From Sarcocystis neurona (Eukaryota; Apicomplexa; Conoidasida; Eucoccidiorida; Sarcocystidae), in contig KL647294.1 of NCBI GenBank assembly GCA_000727475.1, positions 1,916,809-1,980,808 on the forward strand: a stretch of 64,000 nucleotides of DNA, in the 5' to 3' direction. Below, piece by piece: positions 1 through 12,521 of the stretch; the stretch's first letter is position 1; every line of letters begins with the position of its first letter. Both the position numbers and the translations under genes were made by a program. Under the pieces are notes generated by a model, which saw nothing but the letters and a program-made list of their open reading frames with translations, made no database searches and was not told the DNA's origin.

Positions 1-1270
1 TTCACACTGCACGTACATACACCAATGTCACCAGTACGTCCGTGTGTTTCTGGTGTGTATGTACAGTGTGTGTGCTTGTCTGCATCACCAGGAAGCCTGT
101 TCGACTCTGGTGTAAGTACACTAGATGGGCACGTACGACCCATCGCTGGGCTTGTGCGTCTTTCGTGTACGAACAAACACACTGACGAAGAAAGCGCTGC
201 TCTTTGCAGAGGCGCCACACACTCGCGACAACGTTTCGTTCCTTTTCCGCTCCCGCGCTTCTTGTACAGAAAAAAACGCAGAAGGCTGCTTGTGAGGAGA
301 TCTGTGTGCGCCAGCCTCAATTCTTTTAATGTATAAATCTGCGCTCTCCCACACACCGAAATACGCGTACGTGGGCATCTGCAAGTCACTGCTCAAAGAC
401 GTGTTCACACACGCAGCTGCTGCACGGAAGATACGCCCTACATGCGTGTGTGTCTGCACGGCCAAAAATACGCGTGTATATGCGTTAACGTTTACTGCAT
501 AGATGTAGATGAATACGCACACACGCAGCGAACGTACGTAGATCTGCACGGATATTTCTACGTGTACAGGCACACTTCTATATTGTCGGATGTATACGTA
601 CTCACGCAACAGCAACGTGGCGGCCCCATACTGTTGCCTGCTACAGGCTGCAGAAAACCACACATCACACAGGTGGCCTTGGCTACGGACACACGCTGAA
701 AAAACTGCAATGACACACGACTTCTCTCGCAGCTTGCAAAACAAACATATAATTATACACATTGTAATATACATATATGTATATATATTTACATTTACTA
801 ACACACGCATGTGTACAAATATATATATATATATACACATTAATATGTGTACAGTGCGTTAGCTGTAGCTTGTTTTGTTAAAAACGAAGAGGCTGTTGTA
901 CAGCACCTGAAGACACTCCACCAGGAGAGAAACGGCACAAGCACGCGGGGCTCATTCGAATGATCGGCAGCAGCGTGTGTCTCACTTTACAAAAGTATAC
1001 ATATATACAAAGAGCTCCTGTCCACACACGTCCACACACACAAGTGAAAAAAAAGGCGATTTGTTTTTTCTTCTTGTGGAGCAGGAGGAAGCAGAGGTGG
1101 GAGAGTACAGTCGAAGCGGGGCAGCGAGCTTCACGCGAAACGTCGTGGATGCGTCTGCATGCATAAACGCGACAGCAGCAACTCCTACACCCGTGGCTGC
1201 ACCGCGCTTTGTCCAGGTGTGTGTGCGTCTATGAGTAAATATCTGTAGGGAGAGAGCTGTGTGCACTTGG
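1..1270. other. Left flank, unresolved; possible further Gene A exons
   Basis: No gene is confidently read here. On the minus strand, an acceptor-like site ends at 1155 and opens a short frame below 1154 (reads ASTTFRVKLAAPLRLYSP). It would join Gene A exon 3279-3521 in phase 1, so it may be the next exon. Another minus frame around 20-290 is rich in charged residues but has no clear splice sites. Bases 740-850 are TA-rich microsatellite. Confidence 0.2.
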
Positions 1271-3278
1271 AGATCAAAAATGAGCGCCGGACTTGTTTTT
1301 TCTCCACAGATGAGGAAGAGGTTGTTCTGCGTCGGGGGAGGAAATCATGTCGTGGGAGAGAGCGTCCAGCGACACATAGAGATGCGCACGGCAATCTGAG
1401 GAGCAAACCGGCAGCAGGAGATTGGCTGCAGCGAGGGCCTGCTGCGTTGGCCGATAGCGAAAGCGATCGATGGGGAGCAGTCGCACGCCGTCGTGGAAAA
1501 AGAAGCGGACGACGTGGTAAACTGCGGCACACCACGGGCGGAGAAAAGAAGGAAGGCACGATAGAGAGGGAGCGGTGTGGGGGACGAAAAAAGAAGAGAC
1601 CGATGAAAGGGAAAGAAGCAGCTGGAAAAGAGAAGTGCAGGAGAAGCAGCCGATGCAGACAAAAAGGCGCAGACGTTTCGGCGAGGAGAGCGCATGACGT
1701 CGGGTGGACACGGGAGAGGAACGAACAGACGGCGACGGGTGGGGTAGGGAGAAGAGAGGCCAGAAAGAAGCAGCAAGTGTGGATAGAGGCAGACAGGAAG
1801 AATAAAGACTGACGGGAAAAAAGTGGAGTCCGCAATGATGAGGTACGCAGGCGAGTATGAAGTGGTACGAGCAGAAGTGAGGCCGAGGCGTGCGAGGGAG
1901 ACGTGTGAAGAAGAGCAAGAAGAAACAGAAAGGAAGGACGAAAGAGAAGAGCAAGGCAAAGACAAAACGCGGGGACCAGAGGAGACAAATGTGAATGAAG
2001 ACGGGGGGGGAGAAGCAGGCGCGAGAAGACAAGTGTGCAATGGAGGAACAGGCACGCGGACAGCACCAGCAGCAGCAAGACGCGGACGTAGGCGGGCAGC
2101 CGGAAGGGAGGAGGCGCAAGAACAAGAAGAATGCGGGAGCCGCAGTGGTGGGGCAGACGCGACCAGCAGCAACACACCACACAGAAAGTGGAGGAGATGC
2201 TGCAACACACCGCAGCAGCAGCAACTGCAGCGGCATCAGCAGGACTCGACGCACCACCCGCAGCAAGTGTGTCGGTAGTAGCAGCAGGAAGCCCAGACGC
2301 CGCGCAGGGCTAGCAGCAGGAGGACCGCCTGGCACTGCAGCAACAGCAGATGCAGCAAGGACTAAGCTGTTGCAATAGCAGAGCTCGTAGAAGTGCAGCA
2401 ACGACCACAGAAGATGAACCAGCAGCAAATATAGCAGATGCATACATGCAGACGGACGCGCAAGGCCGCAGGGGCAGGCATCGCTGCAGTCTTATCGATG
2501 TAAGGGGAAAAAGAAGTTGGAGCAGTTGCAGCGGCGCGCACCAGCACGCAGAGCAGCAAACGCCGAAGGACAGACGCAACGGCACATGCAACACCATCAG
2601 CCCCAGACAGGGGCCGGAGAACGAAGACTCGGGAAGAGCAACGGGGCAGCGAAGCAGCAGAAGCCGGAGCCCCACGCAGAGCGAACGAGAGTACAACAGG
2701 GCAGTCACACAAAACGCCTGCGGCAGCAGAACCATCAGGAGGCTCCTAAAGAAAGCGACAGCAGCAGCAGCAGCAGGAGAAAGTGCACGGCTTTTATAGA
2801 CAGAGACAGGTGCTGCTCCAGCCTGTGGGAAAACGACGACAGACTTCCCTGTTGCAGACTAGGGAGCCCCAAAAGGTGCCGCGTGTGCTGCTCATATCTG
2901 CAGCAGCGCTGTCAGTCCTGCACTGCTCCTGCGCATGCATCTGCTGCTTCTGCTCGAATGCCCCACTCTGCGGCTGCTGCCGGTACACCCGCTGCTGCTG
3001 GTTTTCGCATACGCGCCGCTGCTGTTCTCGCACGCTTCTTAGGACGTTGCTACTGGGGCTTCCACTGCAGCTGCCGCTATTTCTGCCGCACCTGCTCCAC
3101 ACATTCACTGCTGCTGCTTCTTCTTCTGCGTGTCTCTCGCGGCTTCTGCTGCTACTGCAGCCGCCGGTCTTGTGCCGCTCCGTGTACGTGTGTGTGTGTG
3201 TGTGCGTGTGTAAAAGTTATCCTCTGCCGCTGCTGCTGGTGTTCCGTAGCAGTGGCACCGTACCGCACTGTGACTTAC
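1270..3278. other. Probable Gene A intron: purine tract then CAG/CTG triplet zone
   Basis: Bases about 1500-2340 are strongly purine-rich on the plus strand, so pyrimidine-rich on the Gene A strand. This gives long open frames on both strands with biased composition (Glu/Lys/Arg on plus, Leu/Phe/Ser on minus). Bases 2040-3240 carry CAG and CTG triplets in both orientations. I read these frames as repeat artefacts inside an intron, not genes, because none shows conserved-looking sequence with matching splice sites. Confidence 0.4.
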
Positions 3279-3521
3279 AGTACGAGATGTCGGTGCGCTG
3301 GGGGACGGTCTGCAGAGGCAGCCTGTAAAGGCGCCTGTTTAGATCTGTCTCCACCGCTCGGTAGGTGAGGCTACTGCACTGCTGCAGGCGCACGTAGCTG
3401 ACGGTGGGGAGGAAGAGCAACATGTAGGAAATGACGTGGTGGTGCACGAAGATGCCCGTAGCTGCATCGACGCGCAGCAGCAGCTTGGCTAGCCAGCATG
3501 GCTCCGTCTTGACTTCGAGGT
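3279..3521 (-). CDS. Gene A, exon reading DLEVKTEPCWLAKLLLRVD
   Basis: Internal exon of the long minus-strand gene. The acceptor CTGCTGCACAG lies just above 3521 and the donor GTAAGT just below 3279. The exon is 243 nt, entering and leaving in phase 1, and it completes a GAC codon with the previous exon (5631-6218). The 81 residues hold a hydrophobic stretch (IFVHHHVISYMLLFLP), then a basic region (AVETDLNRRLYRLP). Composition is balanced and free of homopolymers, unlike the flanking introns, which supports real coding. I do not recognise the family. The gene probably continues leftwards out of the window, since no stop codon follows in a convincing exon. Confidence 0.6.
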
Positions 3522-4327
3522 CTGTGCAGCAGAGCAGCAGCAGCCGCAGCGGCCCCCCAGGGAAGCAAGAAGCAGAAGAGGAGGAGCAAAAAGAGGAGGG
3601 CATATCTGCTGGTGATATACACATAGACACGTGTACACACAGCAGCGCACGTGAGGTTCTCACAAGCGTCACACATGCGCCTGCAGAGGCGTGTAGAGAA
3701 AGAAAAACAGGAGGAGGAGGAGGCGGAGGGGGAGCGAAAGAAAAGTCTTGGACGGCAGAGGTAGGCAAGCAAAGGACGCAGAAAACTCCCGAGGCAAAAA
3801 AGACGGCAGACGCTACGAAGACTGTCTCTGTATAGCTCACGTGGACCAGCCCGTATCCACACCAGCCCCCTTCTCTCGAATAGCTGCTGCCCGCTATGTA
3901 CGCAGGCAGACACGGTAAGTATATAAACATGTACACATATGTGTGTATTTTGTGGAATAACGGATGACAGAGGAAAACAGAGGTGGCTGTTTCCTGAAGT
4001 TGCGCAGCGCGGTGTAGGCACTACCTGGTAGTGTAATGGCAGCTACTAGTGGACAGCTAGCGGCGACCGAGATGAAGAAGAGCAGAGCGGTCCCCTTCTA
4101 CAGGCGTGCATGCATGTAGGAGGAGCAAAGATAGGTACACACACATATGCAGAACGGTGTGCGGAGGAAGGCCGCAGAATATACGTAGGAAAGACGAGAT
4201 GCCGACACAGCACTGCAGCCACGAGCGACAGGTTCCGTGTGTCTCGCTTCGGGACGAAGCCATTGCAGCAGCAGCAGCAGGAAGCAAGGTCAGCAGCGGC
4301 AGGTACAACAGCAAAGAAAACGGCACG

Positions 4328-4559
4328 GGCCAGCAGAAGCAGCAACTATCGACGCCAAGCCGCCCGACGGCAGCAGCGATATGTGGACGGGGGCCCAGCA
4401 GAAGCAAAAGCAGCGCACACACACAACCGGCGTCCCCATGCAGGGCCAGCAGAAGCAGCAACTATCGACGCCAAGCCGCGCGACGGCAGCAGCGATATGT
4501 GGACGGGGCCCCAGCAGAAGCAAAAGCAGCGCACACACACAACCGGCGTCTCCATGCAG
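4328..4559. repeat. 116-bp direct tandem duplication, nearly identical copies
   Basis: Two head-to-tail copies (4328-4443 and 4444-4559) differ at only a few bases by eye. Each has a CAG-rich start, a unique middle (CAACTATCGACGCCAAGCCG) and a CA-repeat end. The unit is not a multiple of three, so it cannot keep a coding frame, which fits an intron of Gene A. The near identity implies recent duplication. Confidence 0.85.
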
Positions 4560-4859
4560 CAGCAGCAGCCGCAGCAGCAGCAGCCGCGGCAGCAGCAGCA
4601 TTGTATGCGCACATCTGCACCTGTTTTATGTGAAGGTGTCCTGTACTTCCACGCGTAGCATGCGCAGAAATATGTGTAGATCTTCCATATGAAGTAAAGA
4701 CGAAGTAACACATGTGGTTACACACCACTTTACTCACACGTGCATCCACCCACACTTCCACCCACACAGATGTACGTCCACGCATGCAGGACTGCAAAGA
4801 CACACAAGGACGCATACACACCCGTAGCCCCACAAAAAAAATGAACGTATATACGTACC

Positions 4860-5075
4860 TCCATCGATACACACATACATACATCCACATATATGTACAC
4901 ATATTTTTACAAACATATATACATACATACATACGTAGGTACACACACACCCACACACCTACATACACACGTACGCACGTACGTAGACACATATACACAC
5001 AAATACATACATACGCACATACACGCACACATACGTACGTACATACACACACACACATACACGCATACATACAAC
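4860..5075. repeat. CATA/CACA microsatellite
   Basis: Degenerate tetranucleotide tract of ACAT, ACAC and ACGT steps in the Gene A intron. The long apparent frames here (Tyr/Thr/His on one strand, Val/Cys/Met on the other) come from the repeat. Confidence 0.8.
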
Positions 5076-5224
5076 TTGGTTGGGATCAGGGACAATTCCG
5101 TGCAACTCATATATACAAAGACACTTGTATGTGTTCAAGAATATAAGGACGCGTCTTTGTGTATATGCACACACGCGTGTGGGCATACAAATGCGTACAC
5201 TCACGTATGCTGTGGCTGTGTTTC

Positions 5225-5545
5225 TCTAGACAAAGATATATATATATATAGATATATAGGTATGAATCAATCATTTACGGAGAATTACACCAAAAGCATA
5301 TATATACACACACGCATATGTGTATATATATATGTATATATATATATGCAAATATATACATATGAATCCATTATGTCCGGAGAGTCAGCCCACATGTGCA
5401 TATATACATACATAAATATATATATATATATATACAGATATGTATATGTATATGTATATGTCTATACATGTATAATATATATATATATATGTGAACCGAT
5501 TGTGTACGGAGACTAAACCCAGGTGTGCGGAATGCGGGGCTCACA
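5225..5545. repeat. Diverged tandem unit, three copies, about 100-130 bp
   Basis: A core like ATGAATCCATTATGTCCGGAGA recurs near 5262, 5362 and 5491, each preceded by TATATA tract and followed by an unlike tail. The copies differ at several positions. It lies next to the donor of Gene A exon 5631-6218. Confidence 0.6.
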
Positions 5546-5630
5546 CACTCGCGAATTTGACATGTCTCGCAGCTTCGCTCTTTCTCTTCGTTCTTCCTCT
5601 TGGAGAGGTGGGTCAGAGTATCATTTGTAC

Positions 5631-6218
5631 CTTCGAGCGCATGCGCCGCGCCTACAAGAGTCGCAATTCGATATTTTTGAGAGAACTGCTGCTGGAGCTT
5701 CTCAACAGCACTTGCAAACAATTTCTCTCCCATGACTCTCAGCGTCTCGGCCGAAGGACCTTTTGCTGCTGCTGCCGTTCGTCCTGCTCCACGTGCCCCC
5801 ATCGCAGCCACGCCCCTGCCGCTGCTGCTTCCCAATGCGCCGCCCCACACGCTGCCGCCACGTCGAGATGAGGCTAGAGCAGCTTCGCCTGCGCCTCCTG
5901 CCCTCCCTGCTGCGGCGGTCGCTGCGCCTCCTGGTGTGGTGCTTCTTCTGGCGCCTGCTATCGTCGCTGTCTTCCCGGACGCTGCTGCCGTTCCTGCGTC
6001 TCTGGCTCCAGCTGCGGCCCCCGAGCCCCCGACGCTTCTTCGACCAGCGGGTCCTGCTGCTCCACCTCGCGCCGCAGAAGTAGTAGAAGCGGCAGCAGCC
6101 GCTGCGGCCCTGCTGCTGCGGGACGGAGATAAAAACTTGGCAGAGTCCACGATGGAACGCAGCACCTCCTGCTGAGTCTCGAGGTATGCCCGCACGTCCT
6201 TCAACGCGTGCGCAAATT
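5631..6218 (-). CDS. Gene A, helical exon with Ala/Gly low-complexity insert
   Basis: The acceptor TCTTTCCGCAG lies above 6218 and the donor GAAG/GTACAAAT below 5631. The 588 nt enter and leave in phase 1 and match both neighbours. The exon opens with EFAHALKDVRAYLETQQEVL, a charged amphipathic helix, passes through about 110 residues of Ala, Gly and Arg low complexity, and closes with a second helix (ETLRVMGEKLFASAVEKLQQ, then SQKYRIATLVGAAHALE). Homopolymer inserts between conserved-looking helices are common in Eimeria proteins. Function unknown; the flanks could be coiled coil. The frame runs on past the donor into TA repeat, so the donor rather than the open frame sets the end. Confidence 0.7.
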
Positions 6219-8180
6219 CTGCGGAAAGACGTCGAACAATATAGGAGGGGAAGACACAAGAGATGAAGCGCGGGAAAGAAAAGGGAAGAGAGGAAACAGC
6301 AGAACAAGAAGGGGCCGCGAAGGCAAGAGCAGCAAACAATGTCGAGAGAAACGTGGGAAGAAGGAAAACTAGAGAAAAGACGAGAAATAGTAGATAAACA
6401 AGCAGGAGGAGCCGCAGCAATAGGAGCAGCAGAAAGGCCCACGGGTGCAGAAATCCGGCCGCCGCAAGCAGCAGCAGCAGCGGGAGTAGGGAAGGGGCTA
6501 CAGAAGTAGGACAGGTTCATCAGCAGCGTCGACAGAATGTTGACACAGCTAGATGCAGACGACCGTTTGCCAGCTGCGGCACTTCTAGATACACACGCAC
6601 TACCTTTGCAGAAGAGGAAGATAACAACAGCTGCAGCAGCACCAACAGCATTTACTAAGCAGCAGACTCAGTGCCTCCAGCAGCAGCAGTGACGGCAGCA
6701 ACAGCAGCCAGGGAAGCTGCAGTGCTTTAGCAGGAGCAGCAATATCGCAGCAGCAGAACCAGCAGTACTTGTAACAGCCGTGGCAACAGAAAAGCACCAA
6801 TCACCATGTGAGCACCCGCAACAGCGGAGGCAGCAGCAGCAGCAGCGGTCACAGCAGCGTCAGAAAGTCGCACCGCAGCAGTAGCATCACAGCCGTCCTT
6901 CAACGCACATACCACGTGCAGTCTTCGGTCCATCAGCCGCAACCGAGACGCAATAACAACAGCGATCTAGCAGAAACTGTCACATATCAAGGTTCATGTG
7001 GAGAAGACACCTCTTTTCGCAGCCTCAGCAAGACGTGGAGCAGCAGCAGCAGCCAAGCAGGAGGAGCAGCGGCAATACAGCGGCACACCAGCAGCAAAGT
7101 AAAGACAGCAGCGGCAATACAGAGATAGCAACACCAGCAATGGTGAAGCAGGACCATCAACGCTGTAGTTGAAAACGCCGCAGAGCGTATGTGTATAGAG
7201 CTACACATGTGCAATGACGTGCACGGCGGGCTGGAGCGCAGCAGTGGTGTCAACGCTGCAAGGCTCGTCACGTCTGCGGCAGCAATTTATTAAACGCGTG
7301 CGTGGAAGCGTTGCCTCAAACGCGTGCATATGGACGCGTAAGAGAACAGCGGTTGCGTGCGCCTCCTCCTGCCACATATCTTTGTGGATATACGGGAGGT
7401 CATACATTTCTATGCTATTCGTTGAGGTGGAAAAACAGTCAAGTCTGTCATACAGTATGCCTTTATCTTCGTGCATCTGTATACACGGTCTAACACATAC
7501 ATAAATATATATACATATATATAAGTGGAAGTGCATAGAGCAGTTCGGTTTTTAAACAGCGGTGAAGCAGATTCTAGAATACTGTAGCTCTCGACGCACA
7601 CAAGAGTCGCACTAGAAACACCTCTTTCTATGCATATATATATATATATGCATACACATACGCATATATATGCATAGATATACATATATATACATATATA
7701 TACATACGTACATATACACACGTGTATATATATACACATACATATGTACACATACACATGTACACATATATATACATACGCATATGGTGTTGGATGAGAA
7801 ATTTGCACATGAAGAATTCGTCGGCGGACCGGCATTCGCACATGTGGCCCCTAGGCACAGACGCCACGTTTATCTGTGTCCTCCGTCGCCTCTATTTATT
7901 ACTTCTGTATTTACTTCTACATCGTCCCACTGGTGCAGACGCTTGTAGAAGGGACGATTTCTCTCTTTTACGTGGCTGTGAAGTATCCGACGCCTATCCA
8001 TATACGCGTTCACATTTCTTGTATCTGCGCGCGCGCGCTCGGCAGAAACGCATGCATGCCCAGGAGAACAAATAAGCTGCTGACGAGACAGACACAGGAA
8101 CAAGCAAAGAACCGGTGGCGCGGCGAAGTCTAACGAAAGAAAGGCCCCCGCACTTTATTGTTTGCACCGGCGTTCTTTAC
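6219..8180. other. Gene A intron with CAG tracts and TATA repeat
   Basis: No second gene is supported. Bases 6240-6410 are purine-rich. Bases 6600-7130 carry scattered CAG triplets, readable as Gln/Ser on plus and Leu/Cys on minus. Bases 7500-7790 are TA/CATA microsatellite. No strong donor-acceptor pair with matching phase was found inside. Confidence 0.5.
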
Positions 8181-8390
8181 CTATCTCGTCAATGAGAAGT
8201 TCTAAGAGACTCGTCGTCCGAAAGGAGGCCCCGGGAGAGGCGAGGAGCTGCTGCAGCAGCGTCGCGACTTGCGGCTGCTGCTGCAGTTTTGCAGCGTCAC
8301 GGTAAAAGTCGGTCGCCATCAACTGTTCGTAGTTCTCTTTGTTTTCCTTCTTCAACTTCTCAAGTGAAGCCTCTAGCGCTGTAGCCTCGG
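8181..8390 (-). CDS. Gene A, coiled-coil-like exon
   Basis: The acceptor TTCCCCGGTGCAG lies above 8390 and the donor GAGATAG/GTAAAGAA below 8181. The 210 nt are phase 1 in and out. It joins exon 11346-11518 to give EFKAEATALEASLEKLKKEN and exon 5631-6218 to give LIDEIEFAHALKD, both without breaking frame. The content is Lys/Glu/Leu heptad-like at first, then a Gln-rich turn and a Leu-rich helix (FRTTSLLELLIDEI). Three independent phase matches make this one of the best-supported pieces of Gene A. No enzymatic motif is seen. Confidence 0.7.
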
Positions 8391-8517
8391 CTGCACCGGG
8401 GAAGAAGAAGCAGAGATCGGTATATACTCCGCCGTACGCTGTCTCCGTTATACCCATACCCGTCGTCAAATTTGCGCCACACTGTTGCCCCGTCAAATAC
8501 ACATATATACACACATA

Positions 8518-9250
8518 TATGGACGAGGAAGTCAAACACACGAGTGTTCACCTTTGTGTCTGTGTGTGTCTCGCTCTCTCGACATACATATATATATATA
8601 TATACATGTATGTACACACGCATACATACATGTACATATATATGTGTATCTAGATCTATACAAATACTACTCAGTCTACCTGGAGAAGAAACACTTTACA
8701 CACACACACACATGGAGGAGGACGTCAAATACAAATGTTTACCTTTGTATCTGTGTGTGTGTGTGTCTCTCTCTCTCCGTGTATATATATATGCATACGT
8801 ATGCATATACATATATATATACACGCATACGTATACGACATTTATACAAATACTTCTATGTACGCACTCTACCTGGAGGGAGAACACTCCAAGACGCACA
8901 TATACGGACGAAGAAGTCAAATACGAATGTTCCCCTTTGTGTCTGTGTCTCTTTCACTATATACGTATATACATATCCTCGTATATACACACATACAATA
9001 TGTAGGTACAGACACATATACATGTCTGTGGAGATCGATATAAATACTTCTCTGTATCCCGTCTAGCTAGAAACAGAACACTCCACAGACACACATGTGT
9101 GGATGAAGAAGTCCAATACGAATGTTTACGTGTGTGTCTCTGTGCGACGTGCTAAACACACGTACAAATCTATACATATATATACATATACATGGGTATA
9201 CCTAGAGCTACACGAATCCTTCTTTGTTAGCGGTCTACTCAGGTGGAGAA
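8518..9250. repeat. Minisatellite, unit about 193 bp, four copies
   Basis: A unit beginning near GGACGAGGAAGTCAAA recurs at about 8518, 8711, 8903 and 9099 (spacing 193, 192, 196). Each copy runs through a short unique part, a GT/CT-rich part, a TATA/CATA tract, then TACAAATACTTCT and CTACCTGGAG before the next copy. Copies are clearly diverged. It lies wholly in the intron between exons 8181-8390 and 11346-11518. Confidence 0.8.
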
Positions 9251-10204
9251 CACCGGGAGAAAAAGACAATTGATACGGAAGACTTCTGGCTATCCAGCGT
9301 CGAGACGATCGCTGTCTTGCTTTCTCCGTGTCAACGCGGAGACAGAGAGACAAACCCAGCCGGAGTCAGTCTCGACATCTACGAAGCACAAAGAAATGAA
9401 GGACGGCAGAAAAACCACTTGCAGCCCGCTGGGTAGAGACCTGCAGAAATTGGCCGGGGGAGACAGGTGATAGCAGGGAGACGGCTACGTAACAACATAC
9501 AGGGAGTGCCGTGAATGTACGGGACAGATGAAAGCACCAAGCAGCAGCTTCAGCAGGGAGGGGAGATCCGCAGGTGGGACGCTGGTCGCTTCAACGTGAT
9601 GACGACAGACAGCGAGGGAGGATCTACAAACAGACAGCAAGTAGACGTGGGCAGGCAGGCAGACGACTCCTCTCAGTTTTGGACAGCGCGGCGACCACAT
9701 CAGACAAGAAGACGCGGACGCGCGGGACAGCTAGACGCAAGTCGCTCGATAAAATTAACAGATTCATATACATATATATAGAGAGAGAAGGAGAGAAAAG
9801 GAGACATAGATCGAAGGATTGAAAATTCGAGCAGCCTGCAGCAGGACCGTCTTCCCGAGCGGGTGTTTGGGACCGGTGCGGCTGGAGAGTTAATACGCAA
9901 AATGCGTTGTGCCCAGGGGTTAGAGATAGGTGTCACAGAAGAAAGACGTAGACGTGTAGACACGAAGGAGAGCGACACACAGAGATGGCGAAGAGAGAGG
10001 GACGGGCCGCTAATGCGTGAAACTCACTGAGCGGTGGCAGAAATACTGTGAAGACTGAGAAGATAAGAAGTCCTCTTTCTTCAGACCGTTGAAGAATACT
10101 CACACAGCAAATTTTGAAGAAGACAAAACAGACTAGTCGATCCACAAAAAGGATACAGAGAACGTAGATGACAAGCAACTTATGTCCCATATATATATAT
10201 AAGC
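9251..10204. other. Intron stretch, no gene seen
   Basis: Unique purine-leaning sequence with short open frames on both strands and no convincing splice pairs. The 193-bp repeat decays at the left end, and the next repeat field begins at the right. Confidence 0.4.
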
Positions 10205-11300
10205 AATAACCTGCAGATATTTATAAATATATAGAGAGAGAGAGATCCACAGGCATACACACGCATCAATCTGTACTCACATATATACACATATATAGGT
10301 AGCTAGATAGGTAGATAGATGTGGACGGGCATATAAGTGCACGTACATGAGAAAAAAAAAATATATATATATGCACACGTGTGTGTACCTACACGTGTAT
10401 CTGCATAAACAGGCGCACGAATACGCAGTGAGACATACCCACATGCATTTGGATGATTGTACATACACATATATATAGAGAGAGAGAGAGATAGAGAGAT
10501 AGGTACACAGGCGTACACAAGCACTAATGTGTGCTCATACATATATGTATGTATATATATATATATAGGTGAATAGATAGATATGTGAACCGGCACATAG
10601 GTGTACGTATATGAGAGAAAAAAATATATGCATATGCATATGTGTACATACATTTATATATGTATGTATATATAGAGAGAGAGACAGGTACACAGGCGTA
10701 CACAAGCACTAATGTGTGCTCATCCATATATGTATGTATAGGTGAATAGATATATATGTGAACCGGCACATAGGTGTACGTATATAAAAGAAAAAAATAT
10801 ATGCACATGCATATATGTACGTACATGTTTATGCACATATTTAGGCGCAGGAACATGAAGTGACAATATACATATATATACACATATATATATATATGAT
10901 CATACAATATACGACAACATATGGGTACATATATACCCACGCGCATTTGGATGATTGTACAAGCATACACCTATGTATGTACATATGTATATATACATGT
11001 ATATACAAATACGTAGCATTAATCAGTGCACACGTATGTGCACATGAATACATACATATGTATCTAGATGATAGATAGATCGGTAGATAGATAGAGAGAT
11101 AAATAAACCCGTAAACACGCATATACAAGCACTACCCCTGTATGTAGATAAATACATATACATATATATATGTATATGTGTGATTGTACGTAGACGTATA
11201 TGCGGATACGTGGGTGCATGAACATGCACTGAGATATACCCGCAGGCATTTGAATCATTACCTATATACATATATATACAGGTGTGTATATACATACAAT
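10205..11300. repeat. Composite minisatellite field, units of about 180-300 bp
   Basis: Blocks recur in order: a GCGTACACAAGCACTAATG core (10508 and 10693, with a weaker form near 10250 and later), a GTGAACCGGCACATAGGTGT core (about 10585 and 10757), and a CATTTGGATGATTGTAC core (about 10445 and 10948, decayed near 11247). Spacers are TATA, GATA and GAGA microsatellites. It lies in the same Gene A intron as the 193-bp array but has a different unit. Confidence 0.7.
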
Positions 11301-11345
11301 AGAATTATCGGTAGATACGCAGATAGAAATTTGCCCTCTAATCAC

Positions 11346-11518
11346 CTTTAAATTCCTGTACGAGAGCAGACCATTCTCTAGCGTTGAGAAGTTTTACATG
11401 CTTCTTTGACAGATCAGCCCCCACGGCCTCAGCAGAAAGTTTTCCCTGCAGCAGGTCCTCCCTCTTATCCTTGCGGTGCTGCAGCATATACTCTCGCAGC
11501 CGGCGACGTCCGATTTCC
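11346..11518 (-). CDS. Gene A, basic helical exon
   Basis: It reads EIGRRRLREYMLQHRKDKRE and continues to VKLLNAREWSALVQEFK. The donor AAAG/GTGATTAG follows; in the unspliced frame the next codons are Asp and stop, so reading to the stop is an alternative C-terminus, but the phase-1 fit to exon 8181-8390 favours splicing. The acceptor side is less certain: the site ending at 11519 gives phase 2, which fits a GTAGCC donor at 12521. The exon is strongly basic at first, then Leu/Ala. The upstream frame is open but Cys/Leu-rich from CTG triplets and is not believed. Confidence 0.6.
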
Positions 11519-12413
11519 CTCTCTTCACACAACAGCAGCACAGAGCAGCGGCAGAAGCAGCGACGAAGGGCAGCGGCGGCAGCAGAAAGCAGCAGTAACA
11601 TCACGGCGGCAGATGCGGGGAAACCTCGTCGCACCGCAGCAGAGGCAGGGGTTGAAAGCATACCAGCAAATACACAACAGATGCAGCTGGGAGCAGCTGC
11701 GGTACCAGCAGCGCGACAGCGAACAGTAGCACCAGCAGCGGCAACATGGGTCAACGGCAGCGGCAATACGCAAAGGGGGGAGTCGACCCAGCGGCAGTTC
11801 CACCAGCAGTAGCAGACGGCAGTAGCAGTGGACCTGCGGCGCAGCGGCAGCCGCACACAGGTAGACAGCCGCAACAGCTAAAAGCAGCAGAAGTAGCAGC
11901 AGCGAGAGCATCGCGGGAGAAGCAGGAGCAGCACCAGGGCAAATGCAGCATCTTCGCCTGAGCAGCCTTTTGCACCAGCACCAGCAGAAGAGCAGCGGCA
12001 ACTACGCGAAGCATCACCACCTGATGAAAGCAGCATCAGCAGCAGGGACGCAACAGTGGCGGGAAAGCTGAAGCAGCAGCATGGGCGAGCACACCCGCAA
12101 CAGCACACCCCTCACGAGAGTAGCAGCAGCAGGAGCCCCAGCAGGTGGATTCCTCCTGCGGAGGCAGTTGCCCATTAGCTGTTCCATCTGTGGGAAGCAC
12201 GTGCTGCTGCGCGGCTGATATGGCTGCGAGAGCTTCAGGTACATATGCACATGTGTGTACCCATAAACTATCCCCGAGGAAGTACGCGCACTTGCGGACA
12301 CATATGCGTGCGTACACAGGCAGTTCTATCTCTTTGCACGTATGCATTCAAGCGTATACGTATATGTGTGCATACGTGTGTATGTGTGTTCACATCCATA
12401 TACATATACCAGC

Positions 12414-12446
<33 letters not shown>

Positions 12447-12521
12447 CAGACGTGCGTATAGGAAAGAATTTGCGGCGCAGTTCAGCAAGCACGTGTTGAT
12501 GGGAAGTGTATATTGGGCTAC
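11519..12521. other. Gene A intron, CAG-rich
   Basis: Bases 11525-12180 are dense in CAG triplets readable on both strands, with no matching splice pairs. Bases 12230-12470 are TA/CATA microsatellite. No separate gene is supported. Confidence 0.45.

Noticed and set aside
1274..2443. Minus frames of over 280 codons
   Set aside because: They come from a purine/pyrimidine-biased tract; Leu, Ser and Phe dominate, and three overlapping frames are open at once.
4712..5200. Tyr/Thr/His-rich and Val/Cys-rich open frames
   Set aside because: Direct translation of CATA microsatellite; both strands are open equally.
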